This document shows positions 1 through 7,131 of a DNA stretch of 18,533 bases, piece after piece. Source of the stretch: UBA6136 sp964344495. GTDB lineage: Bacteria; Pseudomonadota; Gammaproteobacteria; Methylococcales; Methylococcaceae. The stretch spans positions 1-18,533 of the forward strand of contig CAYFNI010000044.1 of the NCBI GenBank assembly GCA_964344495.1, given 5' to 3'. Below the pieces are notes generated by a model. The model was not told where the DNA came from. It saw only the letters and a list, made by a program, of their open reading frames with translations, and searched no databases. Both the position numbers and the translations under genes were made by a program. The stretch's first letter is position 1; the number at the start of each line of letters is the position of its first letter.

Positions 1-286
1 AAGCCCTGATTCAGGCTATCGTCCCGCGACAGGGAGGTCGGGGTCGTGCGGCAGAAGGCATGTGCTCGAAAAAACCGAAGTTTGAATGGGGGTATTGACT
101 CGGTTCAACCGGGTGAGATGATAGCGAACGACAGCTAAAGGCTGCACGGGGCAGGTGGGACGTGTGTCGTGATTGTGTCAGGGTCTTGCTGGTGATTCAG
201 GGGATTCTGCAGATCTTGTGCGTACCTTCACGATGCTCTCAAGGGCTTCTCTTGCACATGGCAGGATAATAAGGATAATTTCGCCC
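1..286. other. Upstream region of the marR-like gene
   Basis: No credible coding sequence is visible here. The reading frame of the regulator stays open back to an ATG at 173, but those extra 38 codons lack regulator-like sequence and the better start is at 287. The region holds a candidate promoter (95-124) with a small palindrome in its spacer. A short palindrome CCTGATTCAGG lies near position 5, with no evident role. The 5' neighbour is outside the window. Confidence 0.5.
95..124 (+). promoter_or_regulatory. Candidate promoter with palindromic operator for the marR-like gene
   Basis: TTGACT at 95-100 is a good -35 match. A weak -10 (ATGATA/TGATAG) lies at about 118-124, after a 17-18 base spacer. 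The spacer contains the palindrome CGGTT-C-AACCG (101-111), where a dimeric repressor such as a MarR protein could block polymerase. Autorepression is an inference; the -10 match is poor. Confidence 0.35.
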
Positions 287-850
287 ATGAACGCTAATGA
301 GATGTATGAATACGTAGAGCGCATTGCGAATCTGATCAGGACCAATGTCCGTAAATCCGGCCTGGCCAGCGGGCTGCAGCCGGTACAGATGGAAGCCTTG
401 CACTATCTGAGTCGTTGCAACCGCTACAGCGACACTCCGGTCGCGGTTGCCGAGTTTTTGGGTCTTACCAAGGGCACCGTCTCGCAGACCATCGGTGTTC
501 TGGAGAACAACCATCTGGTGCAGAAGGTCACTGACAAGCGTGACCGCAGGGTAGTCCATCTCCATTTGACCCCGAACGGCGAGTCAGTACTGGCGCAATC
601 CATACCGCCCAAAGCCATGACCGCAGCCCTGCAGATTATGACGGACCAGTGCCAGCATCAGTTGGGACGTTCGCTGCAAGAGTTGTTGTCAGGCTTGCAG
701 CATGCCAACGGTCTCAAAACGTTTGGTCTCTGCAAAACCTGCATTCACCACCTGTACGATGGCGCGGAGCGTCGCTGCGAGCTGACCCGCGAAAATCTGA
801 CCGACAGTGATGCCGAGAAAATTTGTCGCGAGCATATTCCCTCACCCTGA
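287..850 (+). CDS. MarR-family transcriptional regulator with four-cysteine C-terminal tail
   Basis: 187-aa winged-helix regulator, cytoplasmic and DNA-binding as a dimer by family knowledge. The start at 287 is chosen because AAGGATAA lies just upstream and the protein then begins at normal MarR length. The winged helix spans roughly residues 33-100: the recognition-helix region is TKGTVSQTIGVLE (61-73) and the wing is DKRDRRVVHLHLT (83-95). After the dimerisation helices there is an extra tail with C149, C152, C164 and C180 (CxxC-x11-C-x15-C) and two histidines (154-155). Further cysteines are C44 and C122. The tail spacing suits zinc or an iron-sulfur cluster; this is inferred, not shown. 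The gene is convergent with the large dehydrogenase (57 bp between stops), and no strong terminator is seen between them. Its targets are unknown. Confidence 0.88.
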   Translation: MNANEMYEYVERIANLIRTNVRKSGLASGLQPVQMEALHYLSRCNRYSDTPVAVAEFLGLTKGTVSQTIGVLENNHLVQKVTDKRDRRVVHLHLTPNGESVLAQSIPPKAMTAALQIMTDQCQHQLGRSLQELLSGLQHANGLKTFGLCKTCIHHLYDGAERRCELTRENLTDSDAEKICREHIPSP

Positions 851-907
851 CAGACTTCCCGATCAAGCAGCCCGTGGCGTCCGCCAACAACGGCCCCGGG
901 CTACCCG

Positions 908-2424
908 CTAGACCAGTACCCGTTCGATTCCCCCGTGGTTGGCGCGGCCCACATAGCGGCTCAGCCAATCCTCTCCCAACTGATGCTTCGCAATCTCGAC
1001 CACGATATAGTCGGCGTCGAGTTGCTCGATATCGTCCTGATACCGCTGCAGGCCCTGCAGGCACGAAGGACAGGATGTCAGCACCTTCACCGGGGTCGTG
1101 TCGCCGGGTTTGCGCAACGCCTGCACGTTGTCCTCCAGTTCCTGCTGCTTGCGGTAGCGAACCTGCGTCGAAATATCGGGGCGCGCGATGGCCAGTGTGC
1201 CTGATTCGCCGCAACAGCGGTCGGTCTTGGTAATCGAGCGGCCATCAGCTGTACCGATCAGCCCGTTGACGGTTTTCAGCGGTTCCCGCTGCTTCAAGGG
1301 CGTGTGGCAGGGATCGTGGTACAAGTACTGTGTGCCTGTCACCCCCTCCAGCCTTACCCCCTTTTCCAGCAGGAATTCGTGGATGTCGACCAGACGGCAA
1401 CCGGGGAAGATGCGATCGAACTCATAATCGGCCAGCTGATCCAGGCAGGTACCGCAACTCACGATGACGGTTTTGATGTCTAGATAATTGAGCGTATTGG
1501 CGACCCGGTGGAACAGGACGCGGTTGTCGGTCGTGATCTTGTCGGCCTTGTCGAACTGTCCTGCCGCACGTTGCGGATAGCCACAGCAGAGATAACCCGG
1601 CGGCAGCACGGTTTGGACGCCAATCTCGAACAACATCGCCTGGGTGGCCAGACCCACCTGTGAAAACAGCCGTTCAGAGCCACAGCCGGGAAAATAGAAC
1701 ACTGCCTCGGAATCCACCCGGGTTCGGGCCGGATCACGAATGATTGGCACGATCTGCGGATCCTCGATGTCCAGCAGGGCCCGTGCGGTCTGTCTGGGCA
1801 GCTTGGTCGGCATCTTCTTGTTGATGAAGTGAATCACCTGCTCACGGATCGGTGGGGTGCCGAGCGAGGCTGGCGGGGTTGTGGTCTGCGCTCGTGCCAC
1901 TCGGTTGAGCAGCCTGTTCGCCAGCCGTTGCCCCTTGTAGCCGAGCTCGATCATCCCGAAACGCAGAGCCTTGATGGTTTCCGGGCGGGTTGCGTTGAGA
2001 AACCACATCGCCGCCCGTTTGGTGGGGTTGAAGCTCTGCTTGCCCATCTTGCGCAGCAGGTTGCGCATGTTCATCGACACATCGCCGAAATCAATATCGA
2101 CCGGGCAGGGATTGAAGCACTTGTGGCAGACCGTGCAGTGATCAGCGACGTCCTCGAACTCCTTCCAATGGGTAATGGACACGCCCCGGCGGGTTTGCTC
2201 CTCGTACAGGAACGCCTCGATCAGCAGCGAGGTGGCCAGAATCTTGTTGCGCGGTGAATACGGCAAATTGGCTTTGGGTACATGCGTTGAACAGACCGGC
2301 TTGCATTTGCCGCAGCGCAGGCAGTCCTTGATCGAATCCGAAATCCGGCCGATCTCCGACTGCTCGAGAATCAGGCTCTCGGTGCCGAGCAGGCTGCAGC
2401 TCGGCGTGTGTACGCATTGTCGAG
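908..2424 (-). CDS. FAD/Fe-S oxidoreductase, C-terminal iron-sulfur half (broken by gap)
   Basis: C-terminal half of a DUF3683-type FAD-linked dehydrogenase fused to a heterodisulfide-reductase-like Fe-S module. The frame is open from the gap edge at 2424 to the TAG at 908-910; the first in-frame start-like codon (TTG, 2266) is internal, so this is not a separate gene. Read from the gap, it has two ferredoxin-type 4Fe-4S motifs: CLRCGKCKPVC (about 2291-2323) and CTVCHKCFNPCP soon after. These are followed by CCG-type cysteine motifs: YFPGCGSERLF, YLCCGYPQR, VSCGTC, YHDPCHTP, DRCCGESGT and TSCPSC. In such proteins, electrons from the FAD domain pass through the 4Fe-4S centres to the CCG domain; the final acceptor is not known here. 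The protein ends in GGIERVLV. Relative to the upstream half the frame shifts across the gap, as expected if the true gap length is not ten bases. Confidence 0.85.
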
Positions 2425-2434
2425 NNNNNNNNNN
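2425..2434. other. Assembly gap (10 N) inside the FAD/Fe-S oxidoreductase gene
   Basis: A run of exactly ten N joins two coding halves that are in different frames. The linker sequence before the gap (TPSFSLMGFESLIMQQSDIG) recurs in diverged form after it (TPSCSLLGTESLILEQSEIG). A placeholder-length scaffold join is the likely cause, so no protein sequence should be read across it. Confidence 0.95.
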
Positions 2435-4919
2435 CGCCGATGTCGCTCTGCTGCATGATCAGTGATTCAAAACCCATCAGGCTGAACGATGGCGTATAGG
2501 CACGGACAAGCCCTGATCCCGGCATCAGTTTGCCCTGATTGAAGCGTCCCTCGGGATCGACGTGTGCCTTGTAGGCATGGAACGGCGCGACTTCCTCAGG
2601 CGTCAGGAATTCATATTTGGTGATGCCGATGCCGTGTTCGCCCGAGATGACGCCGCCCAGGTCGCGTGCCAGCGTCATGATGCGATCCACGGCGGCATTC
2701 GCTTCCTGCAGCATCTGATAGTCGTCGGAATTGACCGGCAGATTGGTGTGTACGTTTCCGTCGCCGGCATGCATGTGCAGCGCCACAAATACCCGGCTGC
2801 GCAGGACTTCGCGATGCAGCGCGTCGATTTTGTCCAGAATCGGCCGGAAGTGGTCGCCCTCGAACACTTCCTGCAATGGCTGGCGCAGTTCGGCTTTCCA
2901 TGAAACCCGCACGGAATGATCCTGGACGCGGTGGAACAGGGTGGGGTGAGTCACCCGGCTGGTCAACGGACCGGCCGTAATCCCGAGGTCGGCCAATGCC
3001 GCATCTGCTTGCTCGAGCGGCAGGTCGAGATGTCCCTGCAGCCAGGCCCAGCGGACCTGGACGGACTCGATCAGCTCCAGCGCTCGCGCCCGCCGCTCAC
3101 CGAGCAAGGCCTCGCGGTCGAGGTCATCCTCCGGGGTGCGCAAAGGCAGGCTGCCGTGCAGCAACTCAGTCAATCGTTGGCACAGAGCCAGCTTGTTGCG
3201 GAGTGACAGTTCGATGTTGATGCGCTCAATGCCATCGCAATACTCGCCCATGCGTGGCAGGGGGATGACCACATCCTCGTTGATCTTGAACGCGTTGGTG
3301 TGCCGGGCGATGGCGGCGGTGCGGGCCCGGTCCAGCCAGAACGTGCGCCGGGTTTCGGGACTGACGGCGACAAACCCCTCGCCGCTGCGGGCATTGCAGA
3401 GGCGGACCACTTCGCTGGTCGCCTGTGCAACGGCCTGCTCGTCATCGCCGACGATGTCGCCGATCAGCACCATCTTGGGCCGGCCGTGACGTTTGGCTTT
3501 GGTGGCGTAGCCCACTGCCTTTACATACCGTTCATCCAGATGCTCCAGCCCGGCCAGCATCACCCGACCCGGGCCGGTTTTGGGGAGACTGTCAAGATAA
3601 TCCCGAATTTCGACGATCGCCGGAACGGCTTCCCGGACCTGACCGAAAAATTCCAGACAGACCGTCCGGGTCACAGGCGGCATGGCATGCAGGATCCAGC
3701 GGGCCGAGGTGATGATGCCGTCGCACCCTTCCTTCTGGATGCCGGGCAGACCGCCGAGGAACTTGTCGGTCACATCCTTGCCCAGACCCTCCTTGCGAAA
3801 ACGGGCGCCGGGCAGTTCCAGATGCTCGGTACCAAGCGGGGTCTTGCCATCCGGGCCGAAGCGGTTCAGGCGGAAGCGGACGGTATCCTGCAGGTGAATC
3901 TTGCCGAGGTTGTGATCCAGCCGCTCGACCTCCAGCCAGTGACCGTCCGGCGTCACCATGCGCCATGAAGCCAGGTTGTCGAGCGCCGTGCCCCAGAGTA
4001 CCGCCTTTTTGCCGCCGGCATTCATTGCGATATTACCGCCGATGCAGGAGGCATCGGCAGAGGTCGGATCGCAGGCAAACACCCGACCGGCCGCTTCGGC
4101 CTTTTCCATGGCGCGACGGGTGACGACCCCGGCGCCGGTTCGCAAGGTGGCACAGGCAGCGGCCGCACCCGGCAGTTGGGTGTCGGGTTCCACGTCCCCG
4201 AGATCGAGCAGCTTCTCGGTATTGATGACGGCCGAGAGGGGTGTCAGCGGAATCGCTCCGCCGGTATAGCCGGTGCCGCCGCCACGCGGAATCAGGGTCA
4301 GGCCCAGTTCGATGCAGTCCCGCACCAGATGGCCGACTTCCTCTTCCGTATCGGGAAAGAGCACCACAAACGGGTATTCCACGCGCCAGTCGGTGGCATC
4401 GGTCACATGGGTGACGCGGGCATAACCATCGAACCCAATATTGTCCCTGCGGGTGTGGCGGGAGAGGAGCCGCAGGGCGTGCCGCCGCAATTCCCGGGTT
4501 TGCTCAAGCCGATATTCAAAGTTGTCAACGGCCGCCTGAGTGGCATCGATGAGCTCGGCCACCTTGCCGGCCCGGTCGGGGTGCTCCTGTGCCAGCGAGA
4601 GGCGGCGCTCCTCCATTTGCCGCAGCCGATGCCGCAGTGCGCCCAGCAGCGCCTTGCGGCGGCCTGGGTTGCCGATCAGGTCGTCCTCCAGATAGGGATT
4701 GCGCTGGATGACCCAGATGTCGCCCAGCACTTCAAACAGCATGCGCGCGGAGCGACCGGTGATGCGTTCGGCACGCAGACCCTCAAGAATCGTCCACATC
4801 GGCTCGCCCAGCAGGCGGATGACGATTTCGCGGTCAGAGAAGGAGGTGTAGTTGTAGGGGATCTCGCGCAGCCGATCCGTGGCCTTGCCTGATGCGGCGG
4901 CCGGGCTGTCAGTAGTCAT
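2435..4919 (-). CDS. FAD-linked dehydrogenase (DUF3683 / FAD-binding / FAD-oxidase C), N-terminal half (broken by gap)
   Basis: About 828 residues from ATG 4919 to the gap. Residues about 18-105 match the DUF3683-type N-terminus (REIPYNYTSFSDREIVIRLLG). A PCMH/FAD_binding_4 domain follows from about 180, with PRGGGTGYTGG (211-221) and SCIGGNIAMNAGGKK (291-305). The FAD-oxidase C-terminal domain has HMHAGDGNVH (about 715-724) and SGEHGIGITK (about 759-768). By family knowledge this is a 2-hydroxyacid (D-lactate/glycolate-type) flavin dehydrogenase; the substrate cannot be deduced. With the Fe-S half the protein would be about 1,330 aa, a normal size for the fused family. No convincing Shine-Dalgarno is seen before the ATG. 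glnK lies 121 bp upstream on the same strand. Reading through the N run into the downstream frame gives only unrelated sequence. Confidence 0.88.
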
Positions 4920-4977
4920 GGGCGGGTTATCCGAGCGTATGCTGCCTGAGCGTGAAGTAGGGGACCTGTATCGGGTT

Positions 4978-4992
4978 CGGATCGTCGATCCG
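4978..4992. repeat. Short inverted repeat between glnK and the dehydrogenase gene
   Basis: CGGATC-GTC-GATCCG, a perfect 6-bp-arm palindrome with a 3-base loop. It is the second of two stem-loops in the 121-bp intergenic stretch, 59 bases before the dehydrogenase start on the minus strand. It could be an operator or an RNA hairpin; nothing distinguishes these. Confidence 0.35.
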
Positions 4993-5002
4993 CCGGCGTC
5001 AT

Positions 5003-5022
5003 GCGATGGCCACCGCCATCGC
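5003..5022 (-). terminator. Stem-loop downstream of glnK (no U-tract)
   Basis: Perfect 8-bp stem GCGATGGC / GCCATCGC with a 4-base loop, starting 18 bases after the glnK stop. No T-run follows on the minus strand, so it is not a canonical intrinsic terminator. It may protect the glnK mRNA 3' end or cause partial termination before the dehydrogenase gene. Confidence 0.4.
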
Positions 5023-5040
5023 GGGTCGGTCGAACCGGAT

Positions 5041-5379
5041 TCAGAGTGCCTGTTCGCCGGTTTCGCTGGTCCGAATGCGGATGACCTGTTCGAGGTTGGT
5101 CACGAAAATCTTGCCGTCACCGATTTTGCCCGTGTTGGCGGCCTTGATGATGGATTCGATCGACGCTTCCAGAAGATCATCGGATACGGCGACTTCCAGC
5201 TTGACCTTGGGCAGGAAATCGACGACGTATTCGGCGCCGCGGTAGAGTTCAGTATGGCCCTTTTGACGTCCGAATCCCTTGACTTCGGTCACGGTGATGC
5301 CGGTGATGCCCAGTTCGGACAGGGACTCGCGAACGTCATCGAGCTTGAAGGGTTTGATGATGGCGGTAATCAGTTTCAT
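5041..5379 (-). CDS. glnK: PII nitrogen regulatory protein (GlnK-type)
   Basis: 112-aa PII signal protein of standard length. PII trimers sense ATP/ADP and 2-oxoglutarate and control ammonium transport and glutamine synthetase adenylylation. The T-loop GRQKGHTELYRGAEYVVDF (37-55) is intact and carries Y51, the uridylylation target of GlnD. The ATP-binding GKIGDGKIFV segment and the RIRTSE C-terminal stretch are also present. MKLITAIIKPFKLDDVRESL resembles pseudomonad GlnK more than enteric GlnB, but the two are hard to separate by sequence. A GGAG Shine-Dalgarno (complement of 5385-5388) precedes the ATG. No amtB is adjacent: the downstream gene is the FAD/Fe-S dehydrogenase, and the upstream gene is the J-domain membrane protein, 210 bp away. 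That 210-bp stretch has a TAAAAT hexamer (complement of 5446-5451) as a possible -10, with no good -35. Confidence 0.93.
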   Translation of the reverse strand: MKLITAIIKPFKLDDVRESLSELGITGITVTEVKGFGRQKGHTELYRGAEYVVDFLPKVKLEVAVSDDLLEASIESIIKAANTGKIGDGKIFVTNLEQVIRIRTSETGEQAL

Positions 5380-5589
5380 GGTATCTCCGTAAGCGCTGAA
5401 TGCGGACCGGGGTGGATCGTCAGGGTCGGTATGAACGGCCGGGGGATTTTACAGGAGTTTCAGTCGAAACCGTCGAGTGACCCGTGCGGGCCAGGCCACT
5501 GCAAACCGCGGGTCATCCCGCCAATCCGGACTGGCGCCGACGCGGCTACGGATCATCCCAGAGGGCGGGGCGGGCGGTCGCGCACGGTC

Positions 5590-6315
5590 TCAGCCGTTGA
5601 GCAACAGGTCTTTGGCCTGATTGATCTTGGCGGCCAGATAATCGGAGCCGCCCCGGTCCGGGTGGAGTTTCTGGATCAGCCGACGGTGCGCGGCAATGAT
5701 GTCCGCGCGGCTGGCACCCGCATCCAGTCCCAGAATATGCAGGGCCTCGGCCTTGTCGGTTCCGCGCGCTGCAGGCTGGGAGTGGGTGTCTGGCTCTTGC
5801 CAGCGGTCGCCGTGGACGCGTTCGAGGTAAGCGCCCAGCAGACGGGCCGAGGCCTGATCATAACGGCCATAGTATCGGTACAGTTCGGCCAGTTGCTTCA
5901 AGGTCAGCGCATGCAGGGTGTGGCCCTGATAGGGCCCCTCCAGCACCGTGCCCGACAGGTCGCCTGAATCATGTCGAAGCTGCATGCGCAGGTACACCGT
6001 CTCCACCGCCGAGCATCCATCTGATGTGTCCTTCCAGGACGCCGGAGGTACTTCATGGCGGTATCTTCCCGCCCAGGCGAGTAGCGCCGGCCCGATCCGA
6101 GTCACGGTGGCGAACAGGGCGGCTAGCACGGTACCTAGCAGTGGCACAAGCAGACCCAGGCGTCCGGTCAGGGCCAGCAGGACGACAATGCCGGCTCCCA
6201 GCGCCAGCCAGGATTGCTGCGTGCCACTCAGGCGGCTGAGCGGCGTTTTTTTCAGGTATCTCCGGGCTGCCACAACCGCAAAGACCGTCAATATGAACAA
6301 GATGAGTTGGATCAT
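5590..6315 (-). CDS. Membrane-anchored J-domain protein (TIM14-like)
   Basis: 241 aa. Hydrophobic segments lie at about 1-17, 36-50 and 53-72, followed by a soluble middle region (about 105-170, with LAELYRYYGRYDQASARLLGAYLE). The C-terminal short J domain spans about 190-240 and contains the HPD tripeptide at 218-220 (KLHPDRGGSDYLAAKINQAKDLLL). The HPD loop is what stimulates the DnaK ATPase. The compact J domain after membrane segments resembles mitochondrial Pam18/TIM14 and related proteobacterial proteins, so it likely recruits DnaK to the inner membrane. There is no Gly/Phe or zinc-finger region, so it is not DnaJ itself. It lies upstream of glnK with no obvious functional link. No good Shine-Dalgarno precedes the ATG at 6315. 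Confidence 0.85.
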   Translation of the reverse strand: MIQLILFILTVFAVVAARRYLKKTPLSRLSGTQQSWLALGAGIVVLLALTGRLGLLVPLLGTVLAALFATVTRIGPALLAWAGRYRHEVPPASWKDTSDGCSAVETVYLRMQLRHDSGDLSGTVLEGPYQGHTLHALTLKQLAELYRYYGRYDQASARLLGAYLERVHGDRWQEPDTHSQPAARGTDKAEALHILGLDAGASRADIIAAHRRLIQKLHPDRGGSDYLAAKINQAKDLLLNG

Positions 6316-6657
6316 CGGTGCGGATCAATCGGAGGAATCAGTCGATGGCTCAGCCACGGCCTTGCCTGAGCATAGGGTATCCCAGAATGTCGGCGGCGGG
6401 TGTCTGCGGGAAGCATGGACGGGTTGTGCCGGCGCCGTTCCGATCTGTGATGAGCCACCCGGACCATCCGCCGCAGACATCCGGTGGGTCAGAAAACCCG
6501 CTCGTGCAGCATTTTCAGGCGCATAAGGGGTGCCCGACGCGTAATAATCTGTTTGCATGATCTTGGCAACATGATAATTTGCCCGAGCGTAGATGTATCT
6601 ATCGTCCGGATAAATCAAAACTAAAACCACTACACCCAAATTTAAGGAGACGCCCTG
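6316..6657. other. Intergenic region between divergent J-domain and SH3-like membrane protein genes
   Basis: 342 bp without a confident gene. It must hold both divergent promoters. The 6540-6640 part is AT-rich compared with its surroundings and contains GATAAT (6573-6578), but no convincing -35 accompanies it. A minus-strand open frame from ATG 6558 to a stop at 6325, encoding a 77-aa Ala/Pro/Ser-rich peptide (starts MQTDYYASGTPYAPENAA), ends nine bases before the J-domain start. It has only a weak ribosome site (AAG) and unconvincing composition, so it is mentioned here and not called as a gene. Confidence 0.45.
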
Positions 6658-7089
6658 ATGTCCGATGAAAGTCAAAACGCTGGTGCGGGTAATGCCGTTC
6701 AGACTATTTTCAACACGCTCAAGACGAACCCCAAGGCACTGTATGTTCTGATTGGCGCGATCGCTGTCATCTCCCTGACCATGGCCCTGACCGGCGGTGG
6801 CAGCGGCCAGGTGGAGGTCAAGACCGCCGTCAGCAGCGGCCAGACCATCACGCTGGATAATCCGAACGGCGGCCTCTCGCACCTGACGATCTCGCCCGGC
6901 CTGATGAGTGCGTCCGACTCCGAGGAAGACAAGGAGCAAAGCGTCTGCACCGCGCCCGCCGGCACCCATGGCACGGTTGAGGAAGAGCAGGTCGTGGGAC
7001 TGCTGCCGTTCGTCAAGGTCAAGATCACTGATGGTGACTGTCAGGGCAAGACCGGCTGGACGTCCAAGATCAACGTCAAGGGCCAATAA
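6658..7089 (+). CDS. Small single-pass membrane protein with SH3-like C-terminal segment
   Basis: 143 aa, family not recognised with certainty. An excellent AAGGAGA ribosome site (6644-6650) fixes the ATG. The N-terminus (1-26) is hydrophilic with K22 and K26 before a single transmembrane helix (about 27-44), which predicts N-in topology with the rest periplasmic. A GGGSG linker follows, then an acidic stretch (DSEEDKE, 87-93). The C-terminal segment (96-143) looks like a bacterial SH3 fold: VCTAPAGTHGTV ... FVKVKI ... GKTGWTS. C97 and C128 flank the SH3-like core and could form a disulfide outside the cytoplasm. SH3-like domains often bind peptides or cell-wall material; a role here is inference. 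It is convergent with ybbP, with a strong stem-loop between. Confidence 0.75.
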   Translation: MSDESQNAGAGNAVQTIFNTLKTNPKALYVLIGAIAVISLTMALTGGGSGQVEVKTAVSSGQTITLDNPNGGLSHLTISPGLMSASDSEEDKEQSVCTAPAGTHGTVEEEQVVGLLPFVKVKITDGDCQGKTGWTSKINVKGQ

Positions 7090-7096
7090 GTCGTCT

Positions 7097-7127
7097 GCTG
7101 ACGAGGGCGGTACTTGCTCTCGTCAGC
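7097..7127. terminator. Stem-loop between convergent genes (terminator-like)
   Basis: GCTGACGAGGGC / GCTCTCGTCAGC forms a 12-bp stem (one G-U pair) with a 7-base loop. It lies 7 bp after the stop of the small membrane protein and 4 bp from the ybbP stop. It has no T-tract on either strand, so it may act as a bidirectional mRNA 3'-end structure and not as a classic intrinsic terminator. Confidence 0.55.
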
Positions 7128-7131
7128 TCCA

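Noticed and set aside
908..2266. A separate Fe-S oxidoreductase gene starting at the TTG at 2266
   Set aside because: The same frame is open upstream to the gap and includes the first 4Fe-4S motif, so 2266 is inside a larger fused protein.
2142..2424. Continuation of the dehydrogenase frame through the N gap to a stop at 2142
   Set aside because: The residues after the gap in this frame are meaningless, while another frame gives CLRCGKCKPVC and the rest of the Fe-S half. The ten N are a placeholder, not real length.
5380..5589. Sigma-54 promoter upstream of glnK
   Set aside because: I looked for GG-N10-GC with a TGGCAC/TTGC context on the minus strand. Near matches had wrong spacing (8 or 11 bases), so none is called.
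6325..7086. 253-codon minus-strand frame opposite the SH3-like membrane protein
   Set aside because: The plus-strand frame has a strong Shine-Dalgarno, a clear transmembrane helix and a sensible fold, while the antisense frame has no family features. Only its last 77 codons lie in otherwise empty sequence; they are discussed as a weak candidate.
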